This document shows positions 26,834 to 36,254 of a stretch of 64,000 nucleotides of DNA, in pieces. Location of the stretch: assembly GCF_040566695.1 (NCBI RefSeq), contig NZ_JBEXAE010000001.1, positions 124,001 through 188,000 on the forward strand, given 5' to 3'. The notes beneath the pieces are model-generated. The model saw only the letters and a list, made by a program, of their open reading frames with translations, did not search any database and was not told the origin of the DNA. This stretch comes from Sediminicola arcticus (GTDB lineage Bacteria > Bacteroidota > Bacteroidia > Flavobacteriales > Flavobacteriaceae). The position numbers and the translations under genes are program-made. Positions within the stretch are counted from its first letter, which is position 1, and every line of letters starts with the position of its first letter.

Positions 26834-28114
26834 CTAGTCCATATTGATGGTTTTAAAAACAGATGAATTGGACAATTCCATTTTGTGTTCAAAACTTTTA
26901 AAGGCAATAACAGAATCAATTTGTTTGAAATTAATTTTTGAAAAATTGTCAATATCAAATTCAATGGAATAGATATAGTCATTCTTGGTCTGACCATCTT
27001 TCTTGTCAATTCTTTGGGTGTAGGCTGAAACCTTTACCTTTTCAATGCCGGCAGAACATAGAAAGGCAATACCACCAATTAAAAAACCTAAACCAGTTGC
27101 ACATTGTGCGTAATCTTCCCTCAATTGTTTTTCGCTTTTATTTTTTACTGATAATTTTCCTGACTTTAAAATTGTAGCTGTTTCTTTAGGCAAGTGCTCA
27201 ATTTCCGGGAGATCTAAATCAATTAAAAAAGTTTTGTCGTCTTCGTTATATTCAAAATCAACAAAGAATTCTGGTTTAATATCTATTTCATTTAAAATTG
27301 CTTCAAAGTTTTGCAATACAAAATTTTCGGTCCCATTTAGGTTTTTGATTAAGATGTCCTTCTTAGTTTGGTAGGTTTTTAGAGAATCTTCATTACTCTC
27401 TTTTTCTCTAATAATTTCGCTCTTTTCAAAATCTTCCTTCTGCTCTTCCCACTGGGCAATTAAATCATTTAGTCTTTTATCCAAATTGCTCTCAATATAT
27501 TCAAGGCGATTTTTCTTATTCTTCCAAAAAAGCACAGAATTAAATTTTCTTACTGCTTCATTAGAAAGTATATTTTTTACAGAATCAACACTTGGTTTAG
27601 ACTTGTCAAAAGGTTTCTTTCTATATTTATGAAGTTTTAAATTATCTATTTCTTCTTGAATTTCTTTTTTTGAAATTGGTGGAACGATGTGCTTATATAT
27701 ATCAGTAAACTGTGTAGTTTCTTCAATTATATCATTGTAGTATAATTCGTAGATTTTCAAAAGATTAGCTTTGTATTCTGGGGATCTTTTGATTTTTGCT
27801 ATGGACGCTTGCGTAGTAATATCAATTCCCCTGTCGTCATATATCTCAATAACTGGTTCATAGTTATCATTCAAGTCTAACTTAACACCTACTTGAGTTT
27901 GGTTTTTTGAGATCTTATTTGAAGAACCATTAGAGGCACTGGAGATTTTAGATCTATTGTATAATCCTGTTCCAGGGATCCCTGTGTTTAAATGGGCTCC
28001 ACTTTTTCCAAGATTAACACTCGCACCTTTCACTCCCAATGTTGTGCTTACGCCAGACCCAGACAAATTAATATGTAAACCAGGGGCAAGTTTAATTCTA
28101 TTTCTGTACCTCAT
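26834..28114 (-). CDS. DUF4236 protein with coiled-coil middle
   Basis: The first 55 residues are a textbook DUF4236 motif: RYRNRIKLAPGLHINLSGSG, then a Gly-rich repeat ending GIPGTGLYN. Residues about 120-270 are helical and Lys/Glu-rich with coiled-coil character. The C-terminal part is globular and contains one hydrophobic stretch (GLGFLIGGIAFLCSAG). DUF4236 has no known biochemical role. The gene lies 135 bp from the end of the ten-gene operon, so co-transcription is uncertain. Confidence 0.75.
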   Translation of the reverse strand: MRYRNRIKLAPGLHINLSGSGVSTTLGVKGASVNLGKSGAHLNTGIPGTGLYNRSKISSASNGSSNKISKNQTQVGVKLDLNDNYEPVIEIYDDRGIDITTQASIAKIKRSPEYKANLLKIYELYYNDIIEETTQFTDIYKHIVPPISKKEIQEEIDNLKLHKYRKKPFDKSKPSVDSVKNILSNEAVRKFNSVLFWKNKKNRLEYIESNLDKRLNDLIAQWEEQKEDFEKSEIIREKESNEDSLKTYQTKKDILIKNLNGTENFVLQNFEAILNEIDIKPEFFVDFEYNEDDKTFLIDLDLPEIEHLPKETATILKSGKLSVKNKSEKQLREDYAQCATGLGFLIGGIAFLCSAGIEKVKVSAYTQRIDKKDGQTKNDYIYSIEFDIDNFSKINFKQIDSVIAFKSFEHKMELSNSSVFKTINMD

Positions 28115-28248
28115 TTGAATTTTAGTTAGATATTTTTCTGATGTTTAAATATTCAAGATTAATATTACACCTTCTATTAATATTTAAAAGATGCTATTGA
28201 GATTTCATTAGATTGAAAAGAACCTATTGCATTTATTGATCACAAGTG

Positions 28249-28809
28249 TTACCTAAAATCCCAAGGGGCAATAGGTTGTTTTTCTTGCCATAACCCTATT
28301 TTGGAACCACGGGCTTCTCTTTCCAGGACATCATAACTCATATCATCCGAATATTTCTTGAAATGCCATGCCATTCCTAGACGGACCATTTCTTTGTTAA
28401 CATTAATACCGTCTATATTGTATATTTCACCAATCAACCTACCATTTCTGTCGAAATCTCCATCGGATGAAATGGTTGCCATTTGGCCATAACATAAATC
28501 AGAAAGCGCTAATTTGGCTGCATTGCCATATGGTTGTTTTCCTCTTTTTTCGGGAGCATCTATATGTTCCAGTCTTAATTTTATAGGAAGTTTGTCATAT
28601 AAGATTTCAACTGTATCACCATCCAATATTCTAATAATTTTTGCTTGAAAAGTTATTTTTTCTATATCCGAAGAAGTTGTCTTATTCTCAGATTTAGTGT
28701 TTTCTTCAGAGGATGAAACAAAGACACTCTCTACTTTGCTAACAGGGCGATGCCTATTGCATGATGTACACCAAGAAAGAATTATTATGATAAGTATTAG
28801 TTTATTCAA
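28249..28809 (-). CDS. Lipoprotein thermonuclease (SNase-like)
   Basis: This 186-aa staphylococcal-nuclease-fold enzyme degrades DNA and RNA. The N-terminal lipoprotein signal (LSWCTSC; Cys14 or 17) places it at the envelope. The catalytic set is present: Ca-binding ILDGDTVEI, RLEHIDAPE (Arg and Glu) and DRNGRLIGE (Arg). The domain fills about residues 50-180. It overlaps the previous gene by 8 bp and is the last of the ten-gene operon, so it is co-expressed with the stator and cytoskeletal proteins. Confidence 0.87.
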   Translation of the reverse strand: MNKLILIIIILSWCTSCNRHRPVSKVESVFVSSSEENTKSENKTTSSDIEKITFQAKIIRILDGDTVEILYDKLPIKLRLEHIDAPEKRGKQPYGNAAKLALSDLCYGQMATISSDGDFDRNGRLIGEIYNIDGINVNKEMVRLGMAWHFKKYSDDMSYDVLEREARGSKIGLWQEKQPIAPWDFR

Positions 28810-29329
28810 AGCTGATGTATTTAGAATTATAATCGATAGTTACCTTTCCAAATTGAGCTAAAGCCGATTGGCCTAAAAGTAGGGGAGCGTTTAAATTATG
28901 AACTATAGAAGCTTTCACATTTTTGATCTCACGGTTTCCAATTTTTACAGATTTTAATATAACCTCAGTTCCTTCAGAAATACTTCCAGTAGCATCCTGG
29001 AAATACAAGGAGCCCACGATATCTTCATCAGTAATCTTACCTTGTTTGTATAAGAACATAGCTTCTGTGGCCGAAATAGATATACTACTGGCACCAGTAT
29101 CGAAAATAAAGTTCATTGGCGTACCATTGATCTCAATAGGAACTTCATAAACGCCATGTGCATAATTCATTTTCACAATATTTTGGCCAGCTGATCTTTG
29201 GCCGTATACTTTTTTACTTTTCGAAGAGACTTCTTGTCTTGAATCGGTATTTCTTGTAGCACCTCTGTTAGGCCTATTGCATCCAAATATAATTACAACT
29301 ACAAATAATAAGATTTTGATATTCTTCAT
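28802..29329 (-). CDS. Retropepsin-like aspartic protease lipoprotein
   Basis: This 175-aa clan AA protease has the active-site signature FIFDTGASSISI (Asp77) and the family C-terminal motif LLLGQSALAQFGKVTIDY. One active Asp per chain means it works as a dimer, as in retropepsins. A lipoprotein signal (IIFGC, Cys17) anchors it in the envelope. It overlaps the stator gene before it by 4 bp and the nuclease gene after it by 8 bp. Substrate is unknown; a protein of the same operon or a foreign surface protein is possible. Confidence 0.84.
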   Translation of the reverse strand: MKNIKILLFVVVIIFGCNRPNRGATRNTDSRQEVSSKSKKVYGQRSAGQNIVKMNYAHGVYEVPIEINGTPMNFIFDTGASSISISATEAMFLYKQGKITDEDIVGSLYFQDATGSISEGTEVILKSVKIGNREIKNVKASIVHNLNAPLLLGQSALAQFGKVTIDYNSKYISFE

Positions 29330-29970
29330 AAATTGTTACTAACTTTAGGGATTATTTGAATCGAAAATCTCTTGTTGTTTGTCTCATTGTCTTCCCTACA
29401 AAGGCCATTGAATCCACTTCCTGAAATCAATACTTCTACATTGCTTTTTCTAAAATTCACATTATTTGAAATCCATAAATTATAAACAGCAAGAGCCCTT
29501 TCATAACTTCTTTTGTATCCAAAACTGTCATCTTCGCTAAATTTCATATCATATGAATTTCCCATATTTCCTTCAATGACCAATAAGTAAGAGAAATCAG
29601 GGTTCTTTAATTCCAGATCATTAAGAAATTTTTCCAACTTACGCCCTACGCCCAAGGTAGGCTCCACGTATTCATCCAAAATCTGAGTCTTATTGCGTTC
29701 AAAAATCTCTTTTCCCAATAAGTCTTTGGCAACAAATTTTTTACACTCCTCCAAGTAATAGAAACTGCCATCCAATTGAAGTGGTTTAAACTGTTCTTCT
29801 AACCGTACGATTTTTTCTAATTCATCTTTTTCTGCAATAATTTTATTTTGTTCTATTTTTAGATAGACTACAGTTAAGACAAATAACACTAGCATTATGA
29901 AGAATAAGGTGGTCATTAAATCTGAAAAGCTTACCCAAAAAATATCTGTTTTCTTTTTATTACTGCCCAT
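29326..29970 (-). CDS. MotB/ZorB-like stator protein with OmpA-like domain
   Basis: This 214-aa protein has one N-terminal membrane helix (about 10-40) containing SFSDLMTTLFF; Asp17 is the ion-carrying residue position of MotB, ExbD and ZorB. The periplasmic C-terminal half (about 130-210) fits an OmpA-like peptidoglycan-binding fold (YERALAVYNLW, SGSGFNG, NNKRFSIQII). It follows the MotA/ZorA-like gene with a 1-nt stop-start overlap. Together they should form an ion-driven rotary unit anchored to the cell wall. Confidence 0.82.
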   Translation of the reverse strand: MGSNKKKTDIFWVSFSDLMTTLFFIMLVLFVLTVVYLKIEQNKIIAEKDELEKIVRLEEQFKPLQLDGSFYYLEECKKFVAKDLLGKEIFERNKTQILDEYVEPTLGVGRKLEKFLNDLELKNPDFSYLLVIEGNMGNSYDMKFSEDDSFGYKRSYERALAVYNLWISNNVNFRKSNVEVLISGSGFNGLCREDNETNNKRFSIQIIPKVSNNL

Positions 29971-31280
29971 TAACTTGTGAATATTTTATAGATGATACTC
30001 AAACAAGTAATTGTTCCAAAAGCAATTAGAATAACATTACCAACGGTAACTACCTTAGACGTTTTAATTTCCACAGGCTTGTCTCTTATGATTTCCAATA
30101 GATCCCTTATGGTTTGATCTTGTTGGGTGACGCTTGCCTTTAGTGAAGAAAGCTCAGTAGAGACTCCCTTTAAGGAATCTACATCATTTTTAATAGCCTT
30201 TATATTACTGCTTTCATCATCAAATACTTCTCTCGTTTTAATTCTTAAGTCCTGAAATAATTTTTCGAACCCTGAACTGATTTCTATATCCTTTTCATTA
30301 AAATCTTGTAATCGTTTGTTAAAGGAGAGTTCAAGATTGTCAACCATCTTGCCTGTGTTCTTGTCAAAGTCAACAATCCTATTTTTAATAGCTTGTTCAC
30401 GGGAATCAATATTTTTAAACTGTTCTGATAGGTACCTTGAATTATCCGAAATGATACCTGCATTAGAATCAAATCTTTTTACGATTTCCGATATTTCCCC
30501 TACCTTTTTTAGTTGTTGAGAGACAGCAAGATTAAGTTCCCTAGTGTTCCCCAAAAACCCATTCATATTATTTAAATATTCCGATAGTTGCGTTAAATTT
30601 TTAAAGGAAGATTTCAACTGATGCATCACATCAATATTATATTTCGCAATGGTCGTAATATCTATTCTTTTTAACTCTTGTACTACTTGAAGTTGGCTAT
30701 CAAATGCTTCCCGAACCGTAGAGATAATCCCACTAAAATCCTTCATGTTGGAAGAAAATTCTTTGTTGAATTTCAATAAATTTGTTTGGAGAGAGTAGAT
30801 ACTAGAAGAAGTGTTCTGGGAGAGTATTGGTAATAACTGGGTTTGGATAAAAGTGAAAAAATCATGCTTTTGATGCTCTACCTGCTTTCTAGCCTTAAAA
30901 AAGAAATAATTACTGATGATTGTCAGTAAGAGTCCTACTACACTGGCTATCATGGCTATTTTAACACCTCCCAATAACGCATCAATACCGCTAGTAGCTT
31001 GTTCAGCGGAATCAGACATTTTTGGCATGAAAATTAAACCACCTACTATCCCTATCATAGTGCCCATAAGACCCAAATATAGTGGGGTCGGGAGGCTGTT
31101 ACTAATTTCGTCATCAACCTTGTCTACGTTTCTGTCCACAATGTCTTTCACTAGCATAAAGTCGCTTACAGCTCCTTTATTTCTTAAAAGATACCCATTG
31201 ATGGAATTAAGAATATCACTTTGGGTTTCATTTTTTACACCCTTACATTCTATAAGGGATATATTTATTTTTTCACTCAT
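29970..31280 (-). CDS. MotA/ZorA/ExbB-like proton-channel protein with coiled-coil tail
   Basis: This 436-aa membrane protein has two central helices at about 65-86 (LYLGLMGTMIGIVGGLIF) and 105-128 (GVKIAMIASVVGLLLTI), the MotA/TolQ/ExbB channel signature. A long helical cytoplasmic region (about 140-400) follows, then a third helix near the C-terminus (about 410-432). The long tail is reminiscent of ZorA of Zorya systems, but the extra C-terminal helix would bring the tail back to the membrane. No ZorC, ZorD or ZorE homologue is present, so this is not a standard Zorya. Confidence 0.8.
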   Translation of the reverse strand: MSEKINISLIECKGVKNETQSDILNSINGYLLRNKGAVSDFMLVKDIVDRNVDKVDDEISNSLPTPLYLGLMGTMIGIVGGLIFMPKMSDSAEQATSGIDALLGGVKIAMIASVVGLLLTIISNYFFFKARKQVEHQKHDFFTFIQTQLLPILSQNTSSSIYSLQTNLLKFNKEFSSNMKDFSGIISTVREAFDSQLQVVQELKRIDITTIAKYNIDVMHQLKSSFKNLTQLSEYLNNMNGFLGNTRELNLAVSQQLKKVGEISEIVKRFDSNAGIISDNSRYLSEQFKNIDSREQAIKNRIVDFDKNTGKMVDNLELSFNKRLQDFNEKDIEISSGFEKLFQDLRIKTREVFDDESSNIKAIKNDVDSLKGVSTELSSLKASVTQQDQTIRDLLEIIRDKPVEIKTSKVVTVGNVILIAFGTITCLSIIYKIFTS

Positions 31281-31321
31281 TATAATCAGAGTTTAATGAA
31301 AGTTATTTCAGGTTCGCTTAC

Positions 31322-31684
31322 TTAGTTCTTCTCGATTTCGTATTCTTCATCTTCAGGAAATTCTAATTCATCGTTGTAAGTATCTACATCTAGATCCTCA
31401 TCATTATACTCATCTTCTATTTCGTCTTCTTCGACTATAGTATTTGGAATTTCTTCGACATGTGAATTATCATATTTTTCTTCAATTCTATTTTTCAAAA
31501 CTTCTTCTATACTAATATCCTTTACCTGATTTTCATGAATATTGACGTTGACAATCGCAAAGTTTTTCACATTACCAATGGTCTTCTTATAGTTGTTGAT
31601 TTTGCCTATATTTTTGACGAAAACAATTACTTGTATTGCTATAATTACGGCTATTATTATGATAAGTGTAGCATCGTGGTTCAT
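31322..31684 (-). CDS. Small single-TM protein with acidic tail
   Basis: This 120-aa protein has one N-terminal helix (TLIIIIAVIIAIQVIVFV), a short middle and a strongly acidic tail (about 80-120: repeated EDE, DEDLDVD, EFPEDEEYE). It overlaps the previous gene by 1 nt. The acidic tail could contact a basic partner or mimic nucleic acid. No family is recognised. Confidence 0.68.
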   Translation of the reverse strand: MNHDATLIIIIAVIIAIQVIVFVKNIGKINNYKKTIGNVKNFAIVNVNIHENQVKDISIEEVLKNRIEEKYDNSHVEEIPNTIVEEDEIEDEYNDEDLDVDTYNDELEFPEDEEYEIEKN

Positions 31685-32886
31685 TATTGAAATTTTATGG
31701 TTGCTTTATTTTCTTCTTTTACGGTCCAGTTACCATCTATAAGTTCAGCTTTTCCCTTTTTAGTCGTGATAATCTCTCTCTTAAATTCTTTATTGAAGTT
31801 TTCATTATTACAAACCCTGTATAGATAATCATCTGGTTGATTGGTAATGTTTCTGGTCATAAAATTGTCAACCAGAATTACTTCAAACTCCGCTAAGTGT
31901 TCATTGTTAGGGCTAATGACTAATTTAAAAATGGTGGTATTGTTTAAAGGTTCATTTGAAATATTCGTTAAAAAATGATCTACGGATGGTTTACCTGCAT
32001 AAAGGATTGTAGGTGAATTTTTTGGCTCTTCAACCGGAAAGCTTACCTCGGTTGGACGTTCTTCAACGATTGGATCTGGTCTAAGGTTTTGATTTGATGT
32101 TACTTGGTGAGTATTGCTTTGGTACTTGATAGAATTAACTAATTCGTCAATTTCATTTTGCTTTTGTTTTAGTTTATTATCATTTTGGTCATAGTCATTT
32201 TCTAATATTGAATATTTCTTTTTCTGCTCTTTTAAATCTTTTCTTACGGTATTATATTTGAAACCGAAAAACAGTGTTGAAAGCATGAATAGTAGGATGG
32301 GGATCATCAAATAGTAAGACCAAGAATTAGATGATTTTTGATCTGGAGTTTCTATAGATCTGCTACTTACAACTTGATTTGTGCTTCTAGCTTCAATTTC
32401 ATTTTGTACTTCTTTCGAAACTTCAGCTTTGGAGTTTTCGCCAAGTATTTCCTTTTTTAATTTAATGAAAGCCTTATCAGAACTTATTTCAGATTTTCTA
32501 ACGTTTAATAGGCTATCTACTTTGAAAAAAAGAACTATTAGGTCTTTTTTATCTAAATTTTTAAAAGAATCAATTGGATTGGCTATTTTTTTAATGGTAG
32601 TTGGCCAAGCTTTAGATAATATTGGCGATAGTGTTTTGAAATCAATGGGTTTTTCTAGATTGTTTTTTATATTAATTTTTTTAAGTTCATCGTAGCTTGA
32701 TTTCTCCTGATCATCTAGATCTCTTTGGGCTTTTATCTCCTCCATATATAATAAGAGGATTTTAGAATTAATATAGTCTACAGTCATTTCCCACTCATTT
32801 TGAGTGTAAGCTTTACTATTGCCTTGGCTCCAAACACTATTGGTGACCAAAAGCAAACAGATTAAAATTAGGTGTACATATTTCAT
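31684..32886 (-). CDS. Membrane protein with signal peptide, central TM and coiled coil
   Basis: This 400-aa protein has a signal peptide (MKYVHLILICLLLVTNSVWS), an outer-facing helical part (about 25-185), one central helix (WSYYLMIPILLFMLSTLFFGF, about 189-209), a coiled coil (about 212-250) and a globular cytoplasmic C-terminal domain (about 295-400). It therefore spans the inner membrane and could link periplasmic and cytosolic parts of the operon's machine. It starts 3 bp after the actin-like gene. No family is recognised. Confidence 0.68.
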   Translation of the reverse strand: MKYVHLILICLLLVTNSVWSQGNSKAYTQNEWEMTVDYINSKILLLYMEEIKAQRDLDDQEKSSYDELKKINIKNNLEKPIDFKTLSPILSKAWPTTIKKIANPIDSFKNLDKKDLIVLFFKVDSLLNVRKSEISSDKAFIKLKKEILGENSKAEVSKEVQNEIEARSTNQVVSSRSIETPDQKSSNSWSYYLMIPILLFMLSTLFFGFKYNTVRKDLKEQKKKYSILENDYDQNDNKLKQKQNEIDELVNSIKYQSNTHQVTSNQNLRPDPIVEERPTEVSFPVEEPKNSPTILYAGKPSVDHFLTNISNEPLNNTTIFKLVISPNNEHLAEFEVILVDNFMTRNITNQPDDYLYRVCNNENFNKEFKREIITTKKGKAELIDGNWTVKEENKATIKFQ

Positions 32887-32889
32887 CTA

Positions 32890-35800
32890 CTATTGTCTTT
32901 TAGTTGTCAGTTCATATGCCAATTCGCCCAAGCATCCTACCAAAGGATAAAAGAAGAGGGTTTCGCTTATTGGTTCATCCTCGTGATGTTCAATTTCAGC
33001 TAACTTACTCTTGATGCCCATTTTTAATGAGTTTACCTTTTTGGATTCTAAGAAAGTTTGGGAAAAATCTATAATATCTTTTTCAATGCCGAAATAATCT
33101 CTGAAGGACAGTTGCTTATTTAAGTTAAAAAAGAATGATAAGAACTCATCGTAGGTACTTAACGCCTCCTTTTCCAGGTTGCTTACATTACTGTAATTAT
33201 ATTCCGGAGATGTACTAATTAAAATCTCTTTACTCAACAATACCTCACGTATTTCCTTAAGATCAACCTTTTTGGCCTTTTCAAAATATAACGCACCTTT
33301 ACTTGCCAATTCTTTTGGGTTGTTGGGTAAGTTGATTTCTATACTAGGTGTTGATTCCAATTCGAAAATATGCTTAAAAACTAGATTCACGAGCTTTTGT
33401 AGCATGGTGTGAGTGGGGGATGCATCTATGATTGTTAATAATTTAGAGGCCGTACCCGAAAAAGTGAATGAAGATGGAATTTCAATGTCTTTTGACTTTA
33501 ATAATTGTGCCACATGATAAACTTGTGCAACATAAAAGAGTAAAAAGATGATCTTAAATTCATTGTCTTCTTTGAGATGTGAAAGAAAACTTATGTTAAT
33601 TTTTTTATCCTTTAATTGTTTGTTGTTTTCTAAACTGAATAAAGCATTTATAGCGTCATTGGAATTGTTTCTTTCCTTTATGCTTTCCATGATACCTTTT
33701 AAGTTTCCTTGTTTATTTTCTTGAAGAATTAAGGAAAGCTTATGGTGATATTTTTGGACAAATCCATTGATATTAATGTTCCTATTATAATTATCTCCAA
33801 ATATCGCATCACCTGCAAACTTGTATGAACTAAACAAAATAGGATTATCTACTTTATAAACCGCTACATCTGATGTTCCTCCCCCAATATCTAAAGAGAC
33901 CATAGGTTTTTCCAAAGCAGCTTTTCCCTCTACATTGGTATAATAATAGAAAGGAGTAAGGCTTTCGCAAACTTTTTGGATATTGATATCTTTACCTAAA
34001 TATTTATGAATGGTGTTGGTCCACTTCTCCTCTAAACGAATTAACTGATATTCCAGCATGCTGGCAGGATAGGACCAGACGATTTTGGTTTTTTCCAAAT
34101 CTCCATTGTTCAATAGAACCTTGTTTCGAATCATTTTTATCAGTTGTTCGAAAAACTGCTGCATCAATGTACTGCTATTGGCATCATTGTTCCACTTTAA
34201 ATTTGTTTTTATCTCTGTATTTAGTGCAAAAGATAAGCGTTCATATTTAAACGGAATATTTATGTTGCCCATTGAAAAAACGGGCTGTGAAAAGTTAGTT
34301 TTCTTGTGATAGCTAACAGCAGTTCGCTGTGGCATTTGGTACGTGCTGCCGAGTCCAATTTCATTGGGAAGAATATCATCCTTATTTAGCTTTAAGTAGG
34401 GCTCATCAAATTTGGTGTCATCTATTAACCTGCCACAATGCCGATTTTCATGATTGGTTATTTCGAAAGGTTGAGGGATGTTTCCGTCTACAGAATATTC
34501 TATATGTGAATTGGTAGTTCCAAAATCAATGGCAAAAGAAAATTGGCTTGTTCCTTTGTTCACTCTTTTCTCAAATTCCGGTAAAATAAGTCCAGATCCA
34601 AAACTATGTTTTATTTGGATGTAGTCAAAGTTATGGTTGACCACATAGCCAAACATATTAATATTTTCCTCTTCTTTAAATCTACGTTGTACTTTTTGTA
34701 CATTCGGGATTTCATGGTTTTTATTATCAAAGTATTTGAACTCGTAGGCATTATCCTCCAATAACGGGATAAAGTCAGCATCATAGAAAGCAATATTGTA
34801 TTCTGGCTCTACACCTATAGGAAATTTATAAAAGGGTGTTATTGCCAAATTAATTCTGTTTTCTATTACGGCTCCTTTGTTTTCAGCAACCTTAGTATCA
34901 GGTTTATGTGCCTGATTTACTGGACTATAATAAGTCCTTCTAAAAGTAATATGATTGTTCTGTTGTATTGGTATTCTTAGTATAGCTTCTACGCTTCCGT
35001 TTTGTAGCGGCTTTAATTCAAATGCTTTTTCACCATTTATTACTTTTCTAAGAAAATCAACTGGAAAATATTCAAAGAATAATGGTTTAATAGGCAATAG
35101 AAAACTTTTACCTCCTTCATAATTTCCTTTGTTGAAATAGTAATCGTCAATAGGATATTCTGTACGAATGATTACTGGCTCTAAAAAGTCACTAATGGTT
35201 AAATAAGGATACTTGTTACCATCAAAGGGAAGTACTCTTTGATCAACTGGGTTGTTATCAAAATGAGGTGCCCTATTAGACTGTATCCAATTATCGGTCA
35301 CATACCGTAATTGGCCAGAAAAGATATCATTGGGTAAAACTAAAGGAGGTAAGTTACCATCAATTCCTTTTTCTGCGGCAAGGACAAATTTACTGTCTTT
35401 TATTTTATCACTTTTATCCCTTGATTTTTTTAAGGGAATATTAAATATTTCAATAATTTCACCTCCTCCGTTTATACTAAGCGATGGAAGATCATTATTA
35501 GAAGTGGATGTAAGTTGATTTAATACAGCTCTAAATTCTGTATCCAATTGTTTTTGCGTTTCATCAAAATAATCATTGACCTGACTGAATTTAGAAACGA
35601 AATTTGGAATAGATTTACCAAGAGAGAACAAATATTTTATATATTCTGGATCTCTTTTGTGCAATGGACAATACACATCATCCAAAAAGGTGTCAGAACC
35701 ATCTTGAAAATCGTGCAGGTCAAATTTATTGGCAGAGGTGAAAAACAATGAAGCAGGCGAAGTACCCCCGATAATGTTTATTGCGTTGGGACCGTCCTTA

Positions 35801-36249
35801 TAATTGATTAGATACAATTTGTTTAAGTCCTTAAAATTATAGGTTCCAGCATCCTCTATAAAATACAATCGAAGACTCTCACCCAGTAATCTATGATTGG
35901 GATTATTTGAGTTAACTAGATTATCAAGATCATGTTTTGGATCCCAACTTATAATTTCGATCTTATCCTTAAATTTTTCATAGTTGAAGAAAATCTGTCC
36001 AATATCCAAGGCGTCAGAAACCATTTTATGGTGGATTGTCCTGCCAATTAAATTAGTATTCGCAACTTCTTTAAAAGCTGTTCTCATTAAATCTATACGT
36101 GCAAAAGGGCTTGGGATTGAAGTTATTTCCCTACTGGCGTGTTCACCATTTGGATCTTCAATTGCAGCAATGGCCTTATCATTTAATGGATTGGAATCTT
36201 GCCAATCATATAAATTATTCCCTTCGTGAAATCTAAATACTTTTGCCAT
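32890..36249 (-). CDS. Hsp70/actin-like ATPase with large N-terminal extension
   Basis: This 1119-aa protein has an actin/Hsp70-fold ATPase core in its second half: phosphate-1 loop FAIDFGTTNSH (about 570) and phosphate-2 loop VSLDIGGGTSDVAVY (about 785), with an adenosine-loop candidate FSFTFSGTASKLL (about 925). The first ~560 residues match nothing I recognise and may be a partner-binding platform. It may be distantly related to SrfB-type proteins, which also occur near tubulin-like genes, but that is only a suggestion. It lies 5 bp after the tubulin-like gene. Confidence 0.75.
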   Translation of the reverse strand: MAKVFRFHEGNNLYDWQDSNPLNDKAIAAIEDPNGEHASREITSIPSPFARIDLMRTAFKEVANTNLIGRTIHHKMVSDALDIGQIFFNYEKFKDKIEIISWDPKHDLDNLVNSNNPNHRLLGESLRLYFIEDAGTYNFKDLNKLYLINYKDGPNAINIIGGTSPASLFFTSANKFDLHDFQDGSDTFLDDVYCPLHKRDPEYIKYLFSLGKSIPNFVSKFSQVNDYFDETQKQLDTEFRAVLNQLTSTSNNDLPSLSINGGGEIIEIFNIPLKKSRDKSDKIKDSKFVLAAEKGIDGNLPPLVLPNDIFSGQLRYVTDNWIQSNRAPHFDNNPVDQRVLPFDGNKYPYLTISDFLEPVIIRTEYPIDDYYFNKGNYEGGKSFLLPIKPLFFEYFPVDFLRKVINGEKAFELKPLQNGSVEAILRIPIQQNNHITFRRTYYSPVNQAHKPDTKVAENKGAVIENRINLAITPFYKFPIGVEPEYNIAFYDADFIPLLEDNAYEFKYFDNKNHEIPNVQKVQRRFKEEENINMFGYVVNHNFDYIQIKHSFGSGLILPEFEKRVNKGTSQFSFAIDFGTTNSHIEYSVDGNIPQPFEITNHENRHCGRLIDDTKFDEPYLKLNKDDILPNEIGLGSTYQMPQRTAVSYHKKTNFSQPVFSMGNINIPFKYERLSFALNTEIKTNLKWNNDANSSTLMQQFFEQLIKMIRNKVLLNNGDLEKTKIVWSYPASMLEYQLIRLEEKWTNTIHKYLGKDINIQKVCESLTPFYYYTNVEGKAALEKPMVSLDIGGGTSDVAVYKVDNPILFSSYKFAGDAIFGDNYNRNININGFVQKYHHKLSLILQENKQGNLKGIMESIKERNNSNDAINALFSLENNKQLKDKKINISFLSHLKEDNEFKIIFLLFYVAQVYHVAQLLKSKDIEIPSSFTFSGTASKLLTIIDASPTHTMLQKLVNLVFKHIFELESTPSIEINLPNNPKELASKGALYFEKAKKVDLKEIREVLLSKEILISTSPEYNYSNVSNLEKEALSTYDEFLSFFFNLNKQLSFRDYFGIEKDIIDFSQTFLESKKVNSLKMGIKSKLAEIEHHEDEPISETLFFYPLVGCLGELAYELTTKRQ

Positions 36250-36254
36250 AAATC

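Noticed and set aside
28249..31280. Reading the stator pair as a classical Zorya system
   Set aside because: ZorC, ZorD, ZorE, ZorF or ZorG are not present; the neighbours are cytoskeletal, vWA, protease and nuclease genes, so Zorya is only an analogy.
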